Shown: positions 1-8,415 of the stretch, in pieces
How the letters are laid out: every line of letters begins with the position of its first letter
How positions within the stretch are numbered: the stretch's first letter is position 1
NCBI GenBank assembly: GCA_022844165.1
Contig: JALHMH010000003.1
Location: 62,001-126,000, forward strand
Direction of reading: 5' to 3'
DNA: 64,000 nt
Origin: Lysobacterales bacterium
GTDB taxonomy: Bacteria; Pseudomonadota; Gammaproteobacteria; Xanthomonadales; SZUA-5
Notes under the pieces: generated by a model
What the model was told of the DNA's origin: nothing
What the model saw: only the letters and a program-made list of their open reading frames with translations
Database searches by the model: none
Position numbers and translations under genes: made by a program

Positions 1-533
1 ATTAACAACAAGGCACTGCCGAAATCCGGCTGCGCCAGCAATAGCCCAAGCAGCGCGCCAGCTACGATCAACGGCTTCATCACACCCAACAACTGATGTT
101 GCAACGCCTCCTGATGGCGGACGAAATAGCCGGCGAGGTACACGATCATCAGTACTTTCACCGCCTCGACCGCCTGGAACGTGGAGACGCCCAGGTTGAT
201 CCAGCGTTTGGCGCCTTTGACTTCAACGCCCAGGCCCGGTACGAAAACGACGAGCAACAACGCGAAGGCGGCTAAAATCAACAGCTGCGAGTAGGTCTTC
301 AGCCACTCAAGATCGACGCGATAAGCGATAGACCCGAGCACAGCGCCCGCCGCCAGGAACACAAGGTGTTTCTGGACAAAGTAGAACGGACCGACGCTCA
401 GTCCTTCGGCGATAGCGATTGAGCTCGACGTCACCATGATGATGCCGAACGCCACCAGACCGAGCACGCTCACGGCGATGTACGGGTCGAGCACAACGCC
501 CGGCGCTGGGGGTAATTTGCGGGCCTGAATCAT
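1..533 (-). CDS. ftsW: FtsW, septal peptidoglycan glycosyltransferase (partial, C-terminus outside window)
   Basis: SEDS-family membrane protein that polymerises lipid II at the division septum with FtsI. Only the N-terminal 177 or so residues are in the window; the gene runs off the left edge. Translation from the ATG at 533 gives a short cytoplasmic N-terminus, a first membrane helix containing the typical SSS stretch (MVTSSSIAIAE), further hydrophobic helices, and the SEDS signature region KGAKRWINLG followed by FQAVEAVKVLMI and AQPDFGSALL. A GGGAG ribosome site lies just upstream of the ATG. It is the last visible gene of the dcw operon, about 125 bp beyond the mraY stop; that gap holds an inverted repeat. 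RodA is the close paralogue, but position after mraY favours FtsW. Confidence 0.95.
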   Translation of the reverse strand, partial: MIQARKLPPAPGVVLDPYIAVSVLGLVAFGIIMVTSSSIAIAEGLSVGPFYFVQKHLVFLAAGAVLGSIAYRVDLEWLKTYSQLLILAAFALLLVVFVPGLGVEVKGAKRWINLGVSTFQAVEAVKVLMIVYLAGYFVRHQEALQHQLLGVMKPLIVAGALLGLLLAQPDFGSALLL

Positions 534-580
534 GGTGTGGCTCCCGCTGTGCTTGCGTGCTCGATCGACGAGGCCGGGGC

Positions 581-636
581 GCGGGGCACGGGGCACGGGG
601 TGGGAAACAGCCCGTGCCCCATGCCCCGTGCCCCGC
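581..636. repeat. G/C-rich intergenic inverted repeat between mraY and ftsW
   Basis: Left arm (581-604) is built of GGGGCAC units; right arm (610-636) is its near reverse complement built of GTGCCCC units, with a short AAACA loop. It would form a strong hairpin in the mraY-ftsW transcript. A second, more diverged element of the same kind lies between ftsL and ftsI (6379-6520). Looks like a dispersed REP-type element rather than a terminator, because no T-tract follows and the operon continues. Confidence 0.7.
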
Positions 637-657
637 CTTTTGCCCGCGATCCGTCCA

Positions 658-1740
658 TCACCGCACCTTCAACGTAGCAAGACCCATCAGCACCAGCACC
701 ACGCTGATGATCCAGAAGCGCACGATGACGCGCGGCTCGGGCCAGCCTTTGAGCTCGAAGTGGTGGTGCAGCGGCGCCATGCGGAAAATTCGTTTGCCGG
801 TGAGCTTGAACGAAGCCACCTGCAACATCACGCTCAAGGTCTCCAGCACAAAGATGCCGCCCATGATGACCAGCACGACCTCCTGGCGGACGATGACCGC
901 GATGCAACCCAACACGGCGCCAACGGCGAGCGCGCCGATATCGCCCATAAAGACCTGCGCTGGATAGGTGTTGAACCACAAAAAGCCCAAACCTGCGCCG
1001 GCCAACGCGCCACAAATGATCGTGAGTTCGCCTGCGCCAGGGATGCGCGGAATGCCCAGGTACTTTGCGAATTCCGCGTGACCCGAGGCATAGGCGAAGA
1101 TGCCAAGCGCTCCTGCGACCAACACTGTCGGCATGATTGCCAATCCATCCAGACCGTCGGTGAGATTGACGGCGTTGGAAAAGCCGACGATCCAGAAGTA
1201 CGCAATGATCAAGTACGCCATCCCGAGCGGAATGGCGATCTGTTTGAAAAACGGCACATACAACTGCGTTGCTGCCGGCGTATCGGCGGTGACGTACAAC
1301 ACAACCGCCGCGGTGGCGCCGAAAATCGATTGCAACAAGTATTTGTAGCGTGCCGCCAGACCTTTGCTGTCCTTGAGCACCAGCTTGCGGTAATCGTCGA
1401 TCCAGCCAATGAAACCAAACGAGAGCAGTACGCCGAGCACAATCCACACGTACCGGCTTTCGAGGTTGCACCAAAGCAAAGTCGCGATCGCCACGGCAAG
1501 CAGGATCAGCATGCCGCCCATCGTCGGCGTACCGGCCTTGGACAGATGCGATTGCGGGCCGTCCTTGCGTATCGTTTGTCCGATCTGTTTTTCCGTCAGC
1601 GAACGGATCAGCTTGGGGCCGAGCCACAGCGAAAGGCCGAGTGCTGTCAGCGTGGCCAGAATGGCGCGCAGGGTGATGTAGCCCACCGCATTAAAGGCAC
1701 TGAAGTACTGTTCCAAGTGGTCGGCGAGCCAGAACAACAT
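658..1740 (-). CDS. mraY: Phospho-N-acetylmuramoyl-pentapeptide transferase (lipid I synthase)
   Basis: Integral membrane enzyme that transfers phospho-MurNAc-pentapeptide from UDP to undecaprenyl phosphate, forming lipid I. The 360-residue product has the usual length and about ten membrane helices. Recognisable MraY motifs are KAGTPTMGG near residue 75, the Asp-rich DDYRK near residue 115, [13 protein letters not shown] near residue 195, [19 protein letters not shown] near residue 265 and the C-terminal [13 protein letters not shown]. Start chosen at [13 protein letters not shown] because its ATG shares one base with the murF TGA stop; the reading frame extends further upstream inside murF but without family similarity. 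Confidence 0.97.
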   Translation of the reverse strand: MLFWLADHLEQYFSAFNAVGYITLRAILATLTALGLSLWLGPKLIRSLTEKQIGQTIRKDGPQSHLSKAGTPTMGGMLILLAVAIATLLWCNLESRYVWIVLGVLLSFGFIGWIDDYRKLVLKDSKGLAARYKYLLQSIFGATAAVVLYVTADTPAATQLYVPFFKQIAIPLGMAYLIIAYFWIVGFSNAVNLTDGLDGLAIMPTVLVAGALGIFAYASGHAEFAKYLGIPRIPGAGELTIICGALAGAGLGFLWFNTYPAQVFMGDIGALAVGAVLGCIAVIVRQEVVLVIMGGIFVLETLSVMLQVASFKLTGKRIFRMAPLHHHFELKGWPEPRVIVRFWIISVVLVLMGLATLKVR

Positions 1741-3083
1741 CAATGAACTCCCTGGCCGGCACCGAGTCCAGCGAGTACGCGCTCCATGCGCGACGAACGC
1801 GAACCTTTGATCAGCGCTGTTGATCCGGGGCGCCACGCCAGGCGCAGCGCCGCAAGCAACGGTTCCAGCTCATCGAAGGCGTATCCCCCGGCGCCAAATC
1901 CGCGTGCTGCCTCGCGGCTCAGGGGCCCGAGTGCGAATAGCGCATCAATACCCGCCACGCGAGCCGCCATGCCGCTGGCGTAGTGCATCGAAGCGCCGTC
2001 TGGTCCAAGTTCCTTCATGTCGCCAAGCACCAGAAAGCGAGGCGCAGGTTCGAGAGCCAGCGTATCGAGCGCGGCGGCCAGTGAACCCGGGTTGGCGTTG
2101 TAGCTATCGTCGTAAAGCACGCCGTCATTCCAGTCGATGCGTTTCAAACGACCGCTGACGCCATGGGCCGCATTCAAGCCAGCTTCGATGGCATCAATGT
2201 TGGCGCCGACCGCGAGCGCGAGGCTGGCGGCTGCGAGCGCGTTCATCACGTTATGGCGCCCAGGCAGTGGCAAGTCGATCTTTGCGCTCCCGACGGGCGT
2301 GGTCAGTGTGAAGCGCGAATGGGCGCCGAGCTCGATATCCATGGCGCGAACATCCGCCTCGTGATCGATACCAAACCGCAACACGCGGTGTTCGCCGATG
2401 TCACGCTCGAATGTGGCCACAAAAGGCTCGTCGGCGTTGAGTACCGCAACACCGCCTGACTTCAAGCCGCGATAGATTCCGCCTTTGGTTGCCGCTACGC
2501 CCTCCAGGCTGCCCAGACGCTCCAGATGCGCCGGACCGACATTAGTGACCACTGCGGCATCGGGTGGTGCGATGGTCGCCAGCGCCTGGATGTCGTTCGG
2601 TTTGCCGGCGCCCATTTCGATCACCGCGAATCGGTGGTTTGCGCCCAGGCCCAGTACCGTCAACGGCACTCCGATTTCGTTGTTGTAGTTGCCCGGCGTC
2701 GCCAGCGTGTGGCCGACGCGCTGCAGGATGCTCGCGGTCAGTTCCTTGGTGGTTGTCTTACCGTTACTGCCGGTCAGCGCCAGCACCTTTGAGTTCAACG
2801 TCGAGAGCCAGGCGCGGGCCAGTCGTTGCAGTGCAAGCAGCGTATCCGGCACGACAATTTGCGGCAGGCGAGCGTCTGTCTCACGTTCGACCAGCGCCGC
2901 TGCCGCATGGTCAACCAACGCCGCAATGAAGCTGTGTCCATCGACACGTTCGCCCTTCAGCGCCACAAACAGCGCGCCCGGCGGCAATGCTCGAGAGTCG
3001 TGCGCAACGCCGACCGCCAGCGCATCAGCGCCGATGAGGCGACCGCCGGTCCATGTCGCTATTTGGCTGGCGAGGGCATTCAT
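1740..3083 (-). CDS. murF: UDP-N-acetylmuramoyl-tripeptide--D-alanyl-D-alanine ligase
   Basis: Cytoplasmic ATP-dependent Mur ligase that adds D-Ala-D-Ala to UDP-MurNAc-tripeptide. The 447-residue length fits the family. An N-terminal substrate-binding domain with [17 protein letters not shown] is followed by the central ATPase P-loop [10 protein letters not shown] near residue 105, the NNEIGVPLT segment that marks MurF, and a C-terminal domain with [11 protein letters not shown] and [10 protein letters not shown]. The start overlaps the murE stop by 4 nt (ATGA), and its TGA overlaps the mraY ATG by one base, so translation is likely coupled. Confidence 0.97.
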   Translation of the reverse strand: MNALASQIATWTGGRLIGADALAVGVAHDSRALPPGALFVALKGERVDGHSFIAALVDHAAAALVERETDARLPQIVVPDTLLALQRLARAWLSTLNSKVLALTGSNGKTTTKELTASILQRVGHTLATPGNYNNEIGVPLTVLGLGANHRFAVIEMGAGKPNDIQALATIAPPDAAVVTNVGPAHLERLGSLEGVAATKGGIYRGLKSGGVAVLNADEPFVATFERDIGEHRVLRFGIDHEADVRAMDIELGAHSRFTLTTPVGSAKIDLPLPGRHNVMNALAAASLALAVGANIDAIEAGLNAAHGVSGRLKRIDWNDGVLYDDSYNANPGSLAAALDTLALEPAPRFLVLGDMKELGPDGASMHYASGMAARVAGIDALFALGPLSREAARGFGAGGYAFDELEPLLAALRLAWRPGSTALIKGSRSSRMERVLAGLGAGQGVH

Positions 3084-4603
3084 GCGGCCTTCCCCAGCGC
3101 CTCGCGCGCCACGTGCGCATCATCGAACGGCAGCTTCTGTCCGGCAATCTCCTGGTAAGGCTCATGCCCTTTGCCGGCGATCAGGACCATATCGTTCGCT
3201 GCGGCCTCGGCGATTGCCCGATGGATCGCGCGGCGACGGTCGCGTTCGACAATCGGGCGGGTTTGCGGCGGAATCCCAGCGAGGATCTCGGCGACGATGG
3301 CATCGCCGTCTTCGCTGCGCGGATTGTCGTCGGTAATGTAGAGCCGATCGGCGGCGGACGCGGCCTGTGCCATCAATGGCCGCTTGCCGCGGTCGCGATC
3401 GCCGCCGCAACCAAAGACAATGCTCAGCGCGTTTGGCTGGTGTGCGCGCAATGCGCTGACTGCAACGCTGATAGCGTCCGGCGTATGTGCGTAGTCGACA
3501 ACCACCGTCGGCGCATTGGGCATCGCGATGCGATTCATTCGGCCAGGTACAGGTTGCAGCTGCGCCAGTGTGGCCGCGATCGCATCGGTTCGAAAGCCGA
3601 GCGCCAACAGCGCGCCGCAGGCCGCCAGGACATTGTCGACGTTGAATCTGCCAAGCAACGAGGTCTGCACTGGTAGCGCCACAGCTTCGTGCCTTGGCTC
3701 ATTCCCACGCGAACGGCATCCGGTCTCGCCGTCATCGTCGGCGAGACGTGCAATGTGCAGATCGAAAGCGATGCCGCGGCTGTCGAGGCGGATATTGCGC
3801 GCACTCAAATCGGCGTTCTGGCCGATTGCGCTATAGGTGACGGCGCGCACGTTGCCTGCGAGCCGTGGCAGCAGCTGGCGACCGTACGGGCAGTCGACAT
3901 TGATCACCGCAACGCGCAGCTTCGGCCACTCGAACAACTTTGCCTTTGCCGCAAAATAGGCTTCCATTGTGCTGTGGTAGTCCAAATGGTCGCGCGTCAG
4001 CTGTGTGAACACGGCGACTTCGAACGGCACGCCATCGACTCGCCCCTGGTCGAGTGCATGTGAGCTGACTTCCATTGCCGTGACGGCAATGTTCTGTGCC
4101 GCCATTTCAGCGAGGAACCGATGCGTCGCACAGACGTCCGGTGTCGTGCGTTCGCCAGGAATCAGCGCGCCGACCGGTCCGGCGCCGAGAGTGCCTTGCG
4201 TGGCAGCAGGTTGCCCGAGCATGACGGCTGCTTGCGCGATGAACTGGGCAATAGACGTCTTGCCGTTAGTGCCGGTGATGCCGACGATGCGCATCGAACT
4301 GACACCGTAGAGCCGCTGTGCGAGTGCGCCGACGAACGCACGCACGTGCGGCATCAGAATCAGTGGCACGTCGATCGATGGTGCATGGTCTGGCGTCTCG
4401 CCCAGTACCGCCACAGCGCCGCGCGCCACCGCCTGTTGGACGTGGCGCAAACCGTGTTGAGTGCCGCCGCGCAGCGCCAGGAATAAGTCTCCGGGGCGCA
4501 CTTCACGGCTGTCGAGGGCCAGGCCATGAATGGGCACAGATGGCACGTCTTGTGCAGGCACCAGGTTTGCCAGCAACACGTCTAATGTGAGAGGCGTATT
4601 CAT
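3080..4603 (-). CDS. murE: UDP-N-acetylmuramoyl-L-alanyl-D-glutamate--2,6-diaminopimelate ligase
   Basis: Cytoplasmic Mur ligase adding the third stem-peptide residue. The 507-residue frame starts at MNTPLTLDVLL; the ATG overlaps the ftsI stop by 4 nt. Visible features are HGLALDSREVRPGDLFLALRG at the N-terminus, the ATP-binding GITGTNGKTS, TTPDVCATHRFLAEM, the MEVSSHALDQGRV motif and, near the C-terminus, DDNPRSEDGDAI. The DNPR tetrad is the known signature of meso-diaminopimelate selectivity, so the organism should have DAP-type peptidoglycan. A much longer frame is open upstream but overlaps ftsI and lacks family similarity. Confidence 0.97.
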   Translation of the reverse strand: MNTPLTLDVLLANLVPAQDVPSVPIHGLALDSREVRPGDLFLALRGGTQHGLRHVQQAVARGAVAVLGETPDHAPSIDVPLILMPHVRAFVGALAQRLYGVSSMRIVGITGTNGKTSIAQFIAQAAVMLGQPAATQGTLGAGPVGALIPGERTTPDVCATHRFLAEMAAQNIAVTAMEVSSHALDQGRVDGVPFEVAVFTQLTRDHLDYHSTMEAYFAAKAKLFEWPKLRVAVINVDCPYGRQLLPRLAGNVRAVTYSAIGQNADLSARNIRLDSRGIAFDLHIARLADDDGETGCRSRGNEPRHEAVALPVQTSLLGRFNVDNVLAACGALLALGFRTDAIAATLAQLQPVPGRMNRIAMPNAPTVVVDYAHTPDAISVAVSALRAHQPNALSIVFGCGGDRDRGKRPLMAQAASAADRLYITDDNPRSEDGDAIVAEILAGIPPQTRPIVERDRRRAIHRAIAEAAANDMVLIAGKGHEPYQEIAGQKLPFDDAHVAREALGKAA

Positions 4604-6351
4604 GGCAGCGTCGCCTCTCCCACAACTTCGGCGACAGCTTCGAGTTCTTCTTCCCGGCTCAGTTGCTGTGCAACGATCAGTGGCGAATCGGGTGCGATGT
4701 TCATCAGCCGCAACGAACCGCCGACGATATTGCCGAACGCAGGCGCGGCGACGAGGCCGCCGTAGTACTGGCCCGCGGTCGGATCGTTGATCACGACGAC
4801 CACAGCGAGGCGGGGGTTGGAGACAGGCGCCATTCCAGCAAACACGGAGATGTAACGTGCTTCGGTGTATCCACCAATACCGGCTTTGATCGACGTTCCG
4901 GTTTTGCCGGCGACGCGGTAGTAGGGCACGGCCGCCTTTGTGGCCGTGCCTGTTGGGCCCGTCACGGTTTCCAGCATCTGCAGCACCGTTTGCGCGAGCG
5001 TCGGGTCGATGACGGCGGTGTCGGGATTCGCGCCACCCTTGACGAACGTCGGCGCGCGCATGCGACCGGAATTGGCCAATGCAGCGTAAGCATTGGCCAT
5101 CTGCAGCGCGGTGACACTCATGCCATAGCCGTAACTGAGCGTGACCTTTTCGATCGGCCGCCAACGCTTGTAATCTGGCAGCACGCCTGGGCTCTCGCCG
5201 GGAAACATCGAGCCGGTCACCGAGCCGAAACCGAAGCGATGGAACATGTCGTAAAGGAACTCACTGTCGATCGCCTGCGCCAACTTGGTGGCGCCGACAT
5301 TGCTCGATTTGGTTAAAACGCCGGTCACGTCCAGGGTACCGAAGTTGCGCACATCCTTGACCACAAATCCGCCACTCACCGGCAGCTGTCCAGGGGCGGT
5401 TTCGATCTTGCTGTCCGGCGTGAACTTGCCCGTTTCCAAAGCCGCGGCAGCGGTGAATGCCTTAATCACCGACCCCGGTTCGAAGACGTCGGTCGCGGCG
5501 CGATTGCGAACGCTGCCGCCGCGATCGCGCGTGCGTGCGTTCGGGTTGTAGCTGGGTTGATTGACCATCGCCAGGATTTCGCCGGTGGGCACGTCGAGTA
5601 CCACAACCGATCCGCTGGTCGCTTTGTTCTCCACCAACGCGTTCTTGAGCTCGCGATACGCCAGGTACTGGATGCGGCGATCGATGCTGAGCGTCAGATC
5701 TTTGCCTGGCTCGGCAGCGCTGATCAGATCGACGTCTTCGACGCGGCGCCCACGGCGATCCTGAATCACCTTCTTCCTTCCCGGTTTGCCGGCAAGCCAA
5801 CTTTCGAAGGCCAGTTCCATACCTTCCTGACCATGATCGTCGATGTCGGAATAACCGATGACATGCGCCAACACTTCGCCGGCCGGGTAGTAGCGTCGGA
5901 ACTCGCGCTGCGCGTGAACGCCCGGAATATCCAGATCGAGTACGCCGTTGGCCTCATCGGGGCTGATATGGCGCTTCAGATACACAAACTCCTTGTCGCT
6001 GCGCTGCACCAGCCTTTGCATTAAAGCGCCGTCGTCGCTCTCCAGTGCAGATGCAAGTTCTGGCACGCGCTCGGCCGCTTCGGCCAGCAGCTGCCTGGGA
6101 TTCGCCCACAGCGACATCACAGGGGTGGACACGGCCAGCGGCTCGCCATTGCGATCCACGATCATGCCGCGATAGGCCGGAATGGCGACTTCGCGCAAGT
6201 GCCGCGCATCGCCTTGGGCCTGGTAAAACTCCTTGCCCAATACCTGCACAGCGATGGCTTTGCCGACCAGCCCCGTGGTTGCGAGCACCAACACCATGAC
6301 CACCGTGTACAGGCGCAGACGGTAATTGGGTGGGCGTAGGCGCGGTTTCAT
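4600..6351 (-). CDS. ftsI: Penicillin-binding protein 3, septal DD-transpeptidase
   Basis: Bitopic inner-membrane class B PBP that cross-links septal peptidoglycan with FtsW. The 583-residue product has one N-terminal membrane helix (about residues 12-32), a PBP dimerisation domain containing RGMIVDRNGEPLAVS, and a transpeptidase domain with all three active-site motifs: SVIK (SxxK, nucleophile Ser), SSN (SxN) and KTGTS. Start placed at MKPRLRPPNYRL, 39 nt inside the longest frame, because a GGAGG Shine-Dalgarno sits 6 nt upstream. Its stop overlaps murE. Unlike its neighbours it does not abut the gene before it: about 190 bp containing a repeat separate it from ftsL. Confidence 0.96.
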   Translation of the reverse strand: MKPRLRPPNYRLRLYTVVMVLVLATTGLVGKAIAVQVLGKEFYQAQGDARHLREVAIPAYRGMIVDRNGEPLAVSTPVMSLWANPRQLLAEAAERVPELASALESDDGALMQRLVQRSDKEFVYLKRHISPDEANGVLDLDIPGVHAQREFRRYYPAGEVLAHVIGYSDIDDHGQEGMELAFESWLAGKPGRKKVIQDRRGRRVEDVDLISAAEPGKDLTLSIDRRIQYLAYRELKNALVENKATSGSVVVLDVPTGEILAMVNQPSYNPNARTRDRGGSVRNRAATDVFEPGSVIKAFTAAAALETGKFTPDSKIETAPGQLPVSGGFVVKDVRNFGTLDVTGVLTKSSNVGATKLAQAIDSEFLYDMFHRFGFGSVTGSMFPGESPGVLPDYKRWRPIEKVTLSYGYGMSVTALQMANAYAALANSGRMRAPTFVKGGANPDTAVIDPTLAQTVLQMLETVTGPTGTATKAAVPYYRVAGKTGTSIKAGIGGYTEARYISVFAGMAPVSNPRLAVVVVINDPTAGQYYGGLVAAPAFGNIVGGSLRLMNIAPDSPLIVAQQLSREEELEAVAEVVGEATLP

Positions 6352-6378
6352 GCGTGCCTCCAACAGCTGCAAACGCGG

Positions 6379-6520
6379 CGCACGGGGCACGGGTCACGGG
6401 GCGCGAGTTTGCCGAAACCGGATGGGAAACGAGCTGGCAAGGCAGACGCATCGAAGGAACGGCCTGCAACGTACCGGCAGGACGCACAACGTCGTCCCGT
6501 ATCCCGTGCCCCATGTCCCG
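6379..6520. repeat. Second copy of the G/C-rich intergenic inverted repeat, between ftsL and ftsI
   Basis: Left part (6379-6405) carries GCACGGGGCACGGG-type units; right part (6493-6520) carries CCCGTGCCCCATGTCCCG, complementary to the left. The right arm is almost identical to part of the mraY-ftsW element (611-630), and both elements contain TGGGAAAC inside. About 85 bp of unrelated sequence lies between the arms here, so this copy looks longer or more diverged. The 6352-6541 interval contains no convincing gene. Confidence 0.6.
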
Positions 6521-6541
6521 CTTCTCTCGCAATCAAAACGC

Positions 6542-6811
6542 TCATGGCGCAATCACCACGATGTCGCGTGGCGCGACGAAGCTCATGCCCAATTCGCGCG
6601 TAGCGATTTGTTCGACACGATTGGCGTCGGCCCAGGTCGATTGCTCCAACTGCAATTGACCCCATTCGATATTCAGCTCATCGCGTTCTGCGTGCAGACG
6701 CTCGATGGCAAAGAACTTCTGGCGCGCCTCATGGCGCGCGTAGACCAGAGCCACGGCGCTGCCGATCACCGCCGCGACCATCAATCCCAATAGCACGCTG
6801 CGCGCGGTCAT
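6542..6811 (-). CDS. ftsL: Cell division protein FtsL
   Basis: Small bitopic divisome protein that forms a complex with FtsB and FtsQ and helps activate FtsWI. The 89-residue product has a very short cytoplasmic tail, one membrane helix (VLLGLMVAAVIGSAVALVY, about residues 6-24) and a periplasmic coiled coil rich in Glu, Leu and Arg, ending with the typical RVEQIATRELGMSF segment. The ATG overlaps the rsmH stop by 4 nt. Sequence conservation in this family is low; size, topology and position between rsmH and ftsI make the call secure. Confidence 0.93.
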   Translation of the reverse strand: MTARSVLLGLMVAAVIGSAVALVYARHEARQKFFAIERLHAERDELNIEWGQLQLEQSTWADANRVEQIATRELGMSFVAPRDIVVIAP

Positions 6812-7731
6812 AGGCGCCTCTCGGCAATGCGCAACACGGCACTTCGGGCGCGGGGATTGGCAGCGATTTCCGCCGCGCTCGGCAAAAACTTGTCGCGATC
6901 GATGAGCGTCAAGTGGCTGGCGTCCGGCGGTGGCAACCGGCGCGAAACCACCGGTGGCCGGCTTCGGGTTTGAACAAACTGTTTGACGCGTCGGTCTTCA
7001 AGCGAATGGAAGCTGATGGCTGCCAGCCGGCCGCCCGGCTTAAGGCACTTTTCCGCGGCAAGCAACCCGCGGTCAATCGCGCCGAGCTCATCGTTGACTG
7101 CGATCCGAATCGCCTGGAACGAACGTGTCGCCGGATGTTGAGCTCCGGTTTTGGGCACAAGGCCTGCGATGAACTCTGCCAATTCGGCCGTTCGCGTAAA
7201 CGGCTTTTCGTGAACGCGTGCTTTCAGCGCCCGTGCCAGGCGCCGCGCGTGCTTTTCTTCGCCGAAATCGAAAAGTGCGTTCGCTAACACAGCCTCATCC
7301 ACCTGTTCCAGCCACTGCCCGGCGCTCACGCCGTGAGCCGGGTCCATTCGCATGTCGAGCGGGCCGTCGCGCAAAAAACTAAAGCCGCGCTCCGGCTCGT
7401 CCAACTGGGGCGATGACACCCCGAAATCGAACAAAATGCCGTCCCAGCCCTGCGCTGGGACGACAAGATCAAGCTCGGCGAAATTCGCGTGGTGAATTGC
7501 GAAACGCCGATCCTCCGCCGCCAGTGCCTTCCCAGCCTCAACCGCGCTAGGATCGCGATCTAGTGCCTGCAACTGGCCCATCGATGACAGCCGTGCCAAC
7601 AACGCACGGCTGTGCCCACCGCGACCGAACGTGGCGTCGATGTAGCGCCCGTCCGGCTTGATGCTCAGTCCATTGAGCGTTTCTTCTAACAGCACCGGTG
7701 TATGCCCGGTTTGCACTCCCTCAGACTTCAA
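6808..7731 (-). CDS. rsmH: 16S rRNA (cytosine-1402-N4)-methyltransferase
   Basis: Methylates N4 of C1402 in 16S rRNA with S-adenosylmethionine; formerly MraW. The 307-residue product opens with HTPVLLEETL, then the SAM-binding DATFGRGGHSRALL, LDRDPSAVEAGK, the DFGVSSPQLDEPERGFSF motif, MRMDPAHGVSA, and the C-terminal AISFHSLEDRRVKQF. The frame starts at a TTG that overlaps the mraZ TGA, giving eight residues before HTPVLL, which is normal for the family. A GTG five codons inside is an alternative but has no usable ribosome-site spacing. Translation is probably coupled to mraZ. Confidence 0.95.
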   Translation of the reverse strand: MKSEGVQTGHTPVLLEETLNGLSIKPDGRYIDATFGRGGHSRALLARLSSMGQLQALDRDPSAVEAGKALAAEDRRFAIHHANFAELDLVVPAQGWDGILFDFGVSSPQLDEPERGFSFLRDGPLDMRMDPAHGVSAGQWLEQVDEAVLANALFDFGEEKHARRLARALKARVHEKPFTRTAELAEFIAGLVPKTGAQHPATRSFQAIRIAVNDELGAIDRGLLAAEKCLKPGGRLAAISFHSLEDRRVKQFVQTRSRPPVVSRRLPPPDASHLTLIDRDKFLPSAAEIAANPRARSAVLRIAERRL

Positions 7732-8180
7732 AACCGCAGCGCTCGCATCGCATCGGTAATCGCACTTTCTGTGATCGGCTGCTCCAGGCGCGCCTGCTGC
7801 GCGCTATCGCTCCAGAGCTCGAATTTCTCACCCATGCCGAGCAGCACCGCACTCTTGCTCAGGCCGGCCGCATGTCGCGCGCTGTGGGGCAGCAAAAAGC
7901 GCCCGTTCGAATCCAGCGACACGTGCGCCGCCGCTCCGATCAGCTTGCGCTGCAGCTCGCGGTGCGCGGCGTCGAAACTCCCCAGACTCACCACTTGATC
8001 GCGCACCCGTTCCCACTCGAGGAGTGGGAAAATCCACAGGCACTCGCGCTCAAACGGGTTGTAGGTGATGACCAATCGGTTCTGGCATAGCGTCGACAAG
8101 GCGTCGCGATACGACGTCGGTACGCTCAAGCGCCCCTTGTCGTCGATCGAAACCGAGTTTTCGCCGTAGAAGAGGCTCAT
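7728..8180 (-). CDS. mraZ: Transcriptional regulator MraZ
   Basis: First gene of the dcw operon, a DNA-binding protein with two AbrB-like swapped-hairpin domains that forms an oligomeric ring and represses its own promoter. The 150-residue product begins MSLFYGENSVSIDDKGRLSVPTSYRD; the DKGRLSVP loop is the DNA-contacting signature, and a second half-repeat contains SLDSNGRFLLPHSAR. Start chosen at the ATG at 8180; a GTG 18 nt upstream is also in frame but would lie inside the operator repeats. Four TGG-type repeats directly upstream fit MraZ autoregulation. Confidence 0.95.
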   Translation of the reverse strand: MSLFYGENSVSIDDKGRLSVPTSYRDALSTLCQNRLVITYNPFERECLWIFPLLEWERVRDQVVSLGSFDAAHRELQRKLIGAAAHVSLDSNGRFLLPHSARHAAGLSKSAVLLGMGEKFELWSDSAQQARLEQPITESAITDAMRALRF

Positions 8181-8182
8181 GA

Positions 8183-8217
8183 GCCCACAAAAATCCACTT
8201 TTCACCATGATTTCCCA
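8183..8217 (-). promoter_or_regulatory. MraZ operator: four TGGNN boxes at 10-bp intervals
   Basis: On the minus strand, between promoter and mraZ ATG, I read TGGGA-N5-TGGTG-N5-TGGAT-N5-TGGGC at 8217-8213, 8207-8203, 8197-8193 and 8187-8183. MraZ is known to bind direct TGGGN repeats separated by 5 nt, so the period and position match. The outer boxes fit the consensus; the two middle ones are weaker (TGGTG, TGGAT). Confidence 0.85.
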
Positions 8218-8246
8218 CTCTACGCCCGCACATTGCATTCGGTCAA
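8217..8246 (-). promoter_or_regulatory. Predicted sigma-70 promoter of the dcw operon
   Basis: Minus-strand -35 TTGACC (8246-8241), 18-bp spacer, -10 TAGAGT (8222-8217). The -10 touches the first MraZ box, so bound MraZ would block initiation. The -35 region also overlaps a small inverted repeat, CAAGGA/TCCTTG (8244-8259). Confidence 0.65.
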
Positions 8247-8415
8247 GGAAAAATCCTTGCGTAACAATGACTTAACGGATCTTAGTTGGTTTCGAGAAAG
8301 TCAGCGTAAGTGGTTGAATTTCAACTGATCATTCTCAGTAGTCGTTCGCGTCGCTGACGCGACGCGGCAACTTTCGTGAACGGCGTCAGGAAATTGCCAC
8401 GGTTTGCACCGGGTG

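Noticed and set aside
530..1836. Long open frames antisense to mraY and across 530-1836
   Set aside because: They are shadows of mraY in high-GC sequence with no family similarity; the repeat at 581-636 only adds Pro/Arg/Gly-rich tails.
8326..8340. CTG...CAG dyad upstream of mraZ, considered as a LexA box
   Set aside because: The spacing is 8 bp rather than the 10 bp expected in gammaproteobacterial LexA sites, and the context gives no SOS link.
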